Origin: UBA1081 sp045636025
GTDB lineage: Bacteria > Bacillota > Clostridia > Oscillospirales > Acutalibacteraceae
DNA: 64,000 nucleotides
NCBI GenBank assembly: GCA_045636025.1
Contig: JAZTWP010000033.1
Span: 72,994-136,993 of the forward strand
Direction of reading: 5' to 3'
In this document: positions 60,788 through 64,000 of the stretch, piece after piece
Numbering within the stretch: the first letter of the stretch is position 1
Layout of the letters: each line of letters opens with the position of its first letter
Notes under the pieces: model-generated
Told to the model about the DNA's origin: nothing
The model's input: only the letters and a program-made list of their open reading frames with translations
Databases searched by the model: none
Translations under genes and position numbers: made by a program

Positions 60788-61138
60788 TTATTTGTTCAAC
60801 TTACTTTTTGCAGTATTTATTGAGGATACGAGTAACTTCTTAACCTCAATACACTTATCAAGAATATCTTTATTGTCATAATAACCGCTTTCAATTAAAA
60901 GCTCTAACCAATATTCGCTCTCACTACACTCTTTCAGAGCAATTTGAAGTTTGGCAATAAAATCAGCAGTTCCGTGTCCGTAAAAAGCTTCACGGATATT
61001 TGCGCCAACAGATGTTCCTGAACGGATAAGCTGATTTGTAAGAACAGTTTCCTTTTTGGTTTGTTTTACAAAATTACAAACTTTAATTATCTGTAAAGCA
61101 AATTCTTTAGATTTTGTAAGCAACGGACTATCTGCCAT
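60788..61138 (-). CDS. Four-helix-bundle protein (23S rRNA intervening-sequence protein family)
   Basis: A 116-residue helical protein with the family pattern: R-S-G-T-S-V-G-A-N-I-R-E-A near residue 41, then F-I-A-K-L-Q-I-A-L-K-E and E-S-E-Y-W-L-E-L-L. These proteins were first seen inside 23S rRNA intervening sequences and are now known as free genes, often in accessory regions and near retroelements or phage. The role is unknown. It has its own promoter. Confidence 0.88.
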   Translation of the reverse strand: MADSPLLTKSKEFALQIIKVCNFVKQTKKETVLTNQLIRSGTSVGANIREAFYGHGTADFIAKLQIALKECSESEYWLELLIESGYYDNKDILDKCIEVKKLLVSSINTAKSKLNK

Positions 61139-61163
61139 AAAAATACCACCCTTCTTGACTTAA

Positions 61164-61192
61164 CTATATCACTTAAAAATAAAAAATGCAAG
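61164..61192 (-). promoter_or_regulatory. Promoter of the four-helix-bundle/lipoprotein unit
   Basis: TTGCAT (61187-61192), 17-base spacer, TGA-TATAGT (61164-61169). A mini-hairpin GCAAGGC-TTC-GCCTTGC lies immediately upstream. Confidence 0.65.
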
Positions 61193-61199
61193 GCGAAGC

Positions 61200-61361
61200 C
61201 TTGCGAAAATACTTATTACTTATTACCTATTACTTATTACTTTCCAAAAATCCCATCCAAAAATTTTATGAAGGAATAGTGAAGAGGTAAGAAGTAAAAA
61301 GTAAAATCCCACTTGCTGAACGCAAATGGGATTTTTGGCAGTACGTCTCATTTTAGAACCA
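61200..61361. repeat. Non-coding repeat region with terminator and 25-base box
   Basis: TTACTTATTACC-type tandem repeats (about 61212-61242) and GTGAAGAGGTAAGAAGTAA (inverse of sequence near 47980) lead to a hairpin AAATCCCA...TGGGATTT (about 61303-61334) and the box GGCAGTACGTCTC...GAACCA at 61337-61361. From the minus strand this is the 3' end and terminator of the DUF3916-like gene. Confidence 0.6.
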
Positions 61362-61388
61362 TATGTCAACACATTAGTATTTACACGC

Positions 61389-61883
61389 TTATTTAACTTC
61401 TCCATAAAACCATAATACTGTTTTATAAGTGAAATCTAAATCAGTAATGGTTTCATAATAACCTTTTTCCTTAAGATTTGATGCAATGTGTCGTTCCTTG
61501 ATAAATGATTTATCTTGTTTGACAACCGGAGTCCAAGTTTGTTCCACCGAATCTCTTAACCAAAAAGAATCGTAGTAGTTTTCATCATAAAAAATAATGA
61601 TTTGAGAATTCCAAAGATTTCTCTCATCAATAACCGCAACAACTTTACAAAAAGGAAGGTTACAGGGTTTGTGTTCAATAATTTCAACTGTTTTAGCAAG
61701 CCAAGCTTTACAGAATGCAGTTTTTATTTTTCCACTAGTTTTGGGAGATGAAATAAATGGATCACTGGGAACATGAAAATGTTCATATGGACAGTCTACA
61801 TTTTGAAAATAACATATCTGATTTATATTATTACATAACGCTTTAAATTTTCTATGCTGCCCTCTTTGCTTTTTGTATTTCAT
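61389..61883 (-). CDS. DUF3916-like protein of unknown function
   Basis: A 164-residue soluble protein with C-P-Y-E-H-F-H-V-P near residue 33, F-C-K-A-W-L near 58, K-V-V-A-V-I-D near 83, N-S-Q-I-I-I-F-Y-D-E near 95, F-W-L-R-D near 110 and W-F-Y-G-E at the end. From memory this agrees with the DUF3916 family, whose function is unknown. I chose the ATG at 61883 with AGGTG upstream; a GTG lies three codons before. It is a single-gene accessory unit. Confidence 0.6.
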   Translation of the reverse strand: MKYKKQRGQHRKFKALCNNINQICYFQNVDCPYEHFHVPSDPFISSPKTSGKIKTAFCKAWLAKTVEIIEHKPCNLPFCKVVAVIDERNLWNSQIIIFYDENYYDSFWLRDSVEQTWTPVVKQDKSFIKERHIASNLKEKGYYETITDLDFTYKTVLWFYGEVK

Positions 61884-61922
61884 AAACCACACCTATTTTA
61901 TCAGATTTTATTTATCAAAAAA

Positions 61923-61951
61923 ATTATATCACACATAATCTAAAATTACAA
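61923..61951 (-). promoter_or_regulatory. Promoter of the DUF3916-like gene, overlapping the repeat's left motif
   Basis: TTGTAA (61946-61951), 17-base spacer, TGA-TATAAT (61923-61928), the same layout as at 48639-48667. Confidence 0.7.
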
Positions 61952-62185
61952 TCGGGTGCGGGTGTATAGAGTGAAGTATCGGCAAAGCCGATGTGAAGTT
62001 ATGGCTTTCGCCATAGTGAAGTTTTGTGCTAACGCACAAAGTGATGTTAAGTTTGCCAAAACACTTGCGAAGCAAACTTCACTGCGTCAGCAACTTCACT
62101 CACGAAGTGAACTTCACTTGCCGCAAGGCAAACTTAGTTTCCAAAAAATAAAAGCAAGTCTTTTGACTTGCTTTTATTTTTTGTC
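61945..62185. repeat. Mini-hairpin array 3 with left motif
   Basis: Begins ATTACAATCGGGTGCGGGTG. Hairpins: CGGC-AAA-GCCG, TGGC-TTTC-GCCA, TTGTGC-TAAC-GCACAA, TTGC-GAA-GCAA, CAC-GAA-GTG and TTGCC-GCAA-GGCAA. Spacers are GTGAAGTT in the first half and AACTTCAC in the second. A closing hairpin (AAAATAAAAGCAAGTC, TTTT, GACTTGCTTTTATTTT, 62145-62180) would terminate the HNH gene transcript from the minus strand. The 25-base box is absent or decayed. No ORF. Confidence 0.75.
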
Positions 62186-62240
62186 ATTCGTGTCCGAAAA
62201 AGAACTGGGCGAAAACCTGATTTTCTTGATAAAATTCAGT

Positions 62241-63494
62241 TTATTTACTTGTGAAGTTTATCATTTTCGTAAAAATAACAAATGGTTCTTTCCAATCATC
62301 GTAGAATCTCAAAATTGTTGAAGACGACGGCAAATTAAGCGCAGATAATTGTTTTGCCGCTGTGGGTATAAGATTTCCGGCTTTCAAATATGCAAGTATG
62401 CTATTATCAACTTCTTGTTTTGTGTATTTGGCTTTCTTTGTATTTAAAAGTTTAATATTTGCCTGCTCAACAAACAAATCAAAAGCGCCAAAACGATGTA
62501 TAATTACTGATAAACTATATGGAAACACTTCAAGAAATGCAGTTCTTGATTCAAAAATTGTACCAGTTTTGCTCACAATTACTTCTGTTGCTGCCAAAAT
62601 TTCTTCTTTTGAAATAAATTCTTGTCTCTTTGAAACTTCAGACCCTATTTCTTCTTGAAAATGCTGCATAGTACCAAAGAAATTGTATATTACTTTTGTT
62701 GTTGGCAAACCATTTTCTTTTCGTAAATCTCTTTGTGTTATTTTATTATGTGTTTTTAGATATTTTTTACATGCAACAACAACTTTTTCTTTTGACCATA
62801 GTTCATAGTTTAATTCTAAACCCAAAGCCGTTTTAATATCGCTAAAGTTTTTATATTCTGGATAATAAGATAGAATACAAGGCAAAGATGGGAGATTATT
62901 AGCTTTAACTAGATCGCTTTGCTTGAATTCAGGATTTATTTTTGAGTATTCTACTAGACGCTCCCAAATATTATCTCTAGTCCAAACAACATCAGGTTCT
63001 ATTCCAAAAGCCAATTTTAATTCATTCATTGAACCATAATATTTTGTAACATATGCAACAGAGGGTAGTCCGTTTTTATCTCTCGTAAAATCAACTTTTC
63101 TTATGTTGCCGTTTTTCTTTATAAACTCCCCAACTATTGTATCAAATTTTTCTTTTGTCATTTTTTCATTGATAACTATCGTTGGCTGAGATGCAGTGTT
63201 TATATTGCTATCAATGTTTTCACCAGACATAAATCTTTTTGCCTTTTCCTCCAACAAAAAGTCATGCATTTCTTTATCGCTTTTTGACAAATTACAATCC
63301 ATACATAATATTTGACAATTATCTAAAGTCGACTTTCCACCTTTTGCATATGCCAAAATATGGTCAAAATGACATTCAGATTTTGACGAAAGATTCTTAC
63401 CACAAAAAGCACATTTTAATTGTCCATTATTTTGTTCTAAATTAGATAGAACTGCTTGATATTGAATACTTTCAGAGAAAAATCTATCATTCAT
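62241..63494 (-). CDS. HNH endonuclease with homing-endonuclease-associated repeats
   Basis: A 417-residue protein. The N-terminal 85 residues are an HNH nuclease: C-A-F-C-G-K, H-F-D-H-I-L-A-Y-A-K-G-G, N-C-Q-I-L-C-M-D-C-N-L-S-K, with a Cys4 zinc site around the H-D-H core. After a linker come about five repeats of 55-60 residues (G-L-P-S...Y-x-x-F/Y-G-S-x-x-x-L-x-x-A-x-G), resembling the DNA-binding repeats found with homing endonucleases. It is probably a site-specific nuclease acting at an unknown target; it is not inside an intron or intein here. It has its own promoter. Confidence 0.82.
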   Translation of the reverse strand: MNDRFFSESIQYQAVLSNLEQNNGQLKCAFCGKNLSSKSECHFDHILAYAKGGKSTLDNCQILCMDCNLSKSDKEMHDFLLEEKAKRFMSGENIDSNINTASQPTIVINEKMTKEKFDTIVGEFIKKNGNIRKVDFTRDKNGLPSVAYVTKYYGSMNELKLAFGIEPDVVWTRDNIWERLVEYSKINPEFKQSDLVKANNLPSLPCILSYYPEYKNFSDIKTALGLELNYELWSKEKVVVACKKYLKTHNKITQRDLRKENGLPTTKVIYNFFGTMQHFQEEIGSEVSKRQEFISKEEILAATEVIVSKTGTIFESRTAFLEVFPYSLSVIIHRFGAFDLFVEQANIKLLNTKKAKYTKQEVDNSILAYLKAGNLIPTAAKQLSALNLPSSSTILRFYDDWKEPFVIFTKMINFTSK

Positions 63495-63552
63495 AAGTAC
63501 ACCTTCAAAAGAACTATTTCAGGAAACATTTTCACTATGTTTTCTAAAATAT

Positions 63553-63581
63553 ATTATAAACTGCGTTTTAAAGTTTGTCAA
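63553..63581 (-). promoter_or_regulatory. Promoter of the HNH gene
   Basis: TTGACA (63576-63581), 17-base spacer, TATAAT (63553-63558), about 60 bases before the start. Confidence 0.8.
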
Positions 63582-63589
63582 CGCCATAA

Positions 63590-63824
63590 TTCAAAACAAG
63601 CATTTGCACGGAGTGCAACATCGTTGGGCGAATGCCAACATCGTTTACGCAACAGCCGTAACATCGTTGATGCGAAGCATCACATCGTTTTGTGTCCGCA
63701 TAAGCGGACAACGATGTTCTCGCTCCGCTCGAAATGATGTTGACCGTAAGCGGTCAAACGATGTTGTGTACTTGCGGACACAAACACAAAAAATAAAGAC
63801 CATCTTTCGATGGTCTTTATTTTT
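63590..63824. repeat. Mini-hairpin array 4, ending in the tRNA terminator
   Basis: Hairpins TTGCAC-GGAG-TGCAA, TTGGGCGAATGCCAA, GATGC-GAA-GCATC, GTCCGC-ATAA-GCGGAC and TTGACC-GTAA-GCGGTCAA, with spacer AACATCGTT/ACATCGTT in the first half and AACGATGT in the second. CTTGCGGACACAAACACAAAA is shared with the end of array 2. A strong hairpin (AAATAAAGACCATC, TTTC, GATGGTCTTTATTT, 63792-63823) follows, which on the minus strand terminates the tRNA transcript. No ORF. Confidence 0.75.
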
Positions 63825-63899
63825 TGGAGGCGCCACCCGGATTTGAACCGGGGGATCAGAGTTTTGCAGACTCGTGCCTTACCACTTGGCTATAGCGCC
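63825..63899 (-). tRNA. tRNA-Cys (anticodon GCA)
   Basis: The minus strand folds as a cloverleaf: acceptor GGCGCTA with TGGCGCC, D arm, anticodon loop CTGCAAA flanked by GAGT/ACTC, and T arm CCCGG-TTCAAAT-CCGGG. The 3' TCCA is encoded. A terminator follows. Confidence 0.97.
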
Positions 63900-63923
63900 G
63901 TATTTTGTTTTATATAAAAAAAA

Positions 63924-63999
63924 TGGAGCGGATGACGAGGCTCGAACTCGCTACCTCCACCTTGGCAAGGTGGCGCTCTACCAGATGAGCTACATCCGC
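63924..63999 (-). tRNA. tRNA-Gly (anticodon GCC)
   Basis: Minus-strand cloverleaf: acceptor GCGGATG with CATCCGC, D arm AGCTCATCTGGTAGAGC, anticodon stem CCACC-TTGCCAA-GGTGG with anticodon GCC, T arm with GTTCGAG. CCA is encoded. It lies 24 bases upstream of tRNA-Cys in the same transcript. Confidence 0.97.
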
Positions 64000-64000
64000 A

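Noticed and set aside
48087..61361. The repeated 25-base box as the terminal inverted repeat of an insertion sequence
   Set aside because: All copies point the same way and no inverted partner or transposase was found in the window.
63590..63790. Array 4 as part of a tRNA-integrated phage attachment site
   Set aside because: No duplicated tRNA 3' end and no integrase gene are visible.

Overview
The window looks like chromosome from a spore-forming, anaerobic gut Clostridia, probably of the Ruminococcaceae/Oscillospiraceae type. The evidence is an AT-rich sequence with strong AGGAGG ribosome sites, TTGACA-N17-TATAAT promoters, a dipicolinate synthase pair (sporulation), dockerin-like domains of the D-x-N-x-D-G...DAR type, a T-box, a glycine riboswitch, and a HemZ/Rel/RecJ/Dtd block typical of Clostridia. 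Most genes lie on the minus strand. The species is inferred, not identified.

Layout. 1-11178 (minus) is core: an HU protein cut by the window edge, MazG, a SpoVB-like flippase, a sialidase-fold protein, HemZ, a metallo-hydrolase, Dtd, a PspC protein with an Asn-rich tail, Rel and RecJ. 11193-12737 (plus) is the dipicolinate synthase operon. 12873-16318 (minus) is ileS under an isoleucine T-box. 16367-16834 encodes a secreted protein carrying an almost eukaryotic ubiquitin. 16991-24009 holds a GH125 mannosidase, two GPH-type transporters, a membrane protein with an HExxH motif and a sugar epimerase. 24057-26875 holds two tandem secreted PHP proteins. 27039-31187 holds purC, ackA, tmcAL and a cytosolic PHP protein. 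31320-37054 is an ECF sigma/anti-sigma pair followed by secreted dockerin proteins. 37165-40730 is pgk-tpiA-gpmI. 40996-47788 contains TspO, a three-gene redox/membrane operon, small proteins, and a Na+/alanine symporter under a glycine riboswitch.

48948-59904 is the most interesting part. Two related minus-strand operons each encode a two-subunit enzyme of the 2-hydroxyacyl-CoA dehydratase/benzoyl-CoA reductase/double-cubane family. With them come two CooC-type nickel ATPases, a CooT-like nickel-binding protein, a His-rich small protein, one HgdC/BcrA-type ATP-dependent activator, two paralogous one-helix membrane peptides, a methyltransferase, and two free-standing proteins that resemble only the middle domain of acetyl-CoA synthase. 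No CO dehydrogenase and no complete acetyl-CoA synthase is present. I read it as an ATP-activated Fe-S reductase system that also uses nickel and/or an acetyl-CoA-synthase-derived subunit. Its substrate is unknown and I do not recognise it as a described system.

47789-63825 also contains accessory single-gene units (a helical protein, a lipoprotein with a four-helix-bundle protein, a DUF3916-like protein, an HNH protein with homing-endonuclease repeats). Most have their own promoter and a terminator. They are separated by peculiar intergenic arrays of mini-hairpins joined by a spacer that is uniform within an array but differs between arrays, and by a conserved 25-base box placed just after several genes. 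The window ends with tRNA-Cys and tRNA-Gly genes.

Limits: all family assignments and comparisons were made by eye and from memory; no searches or structure predictions were run.
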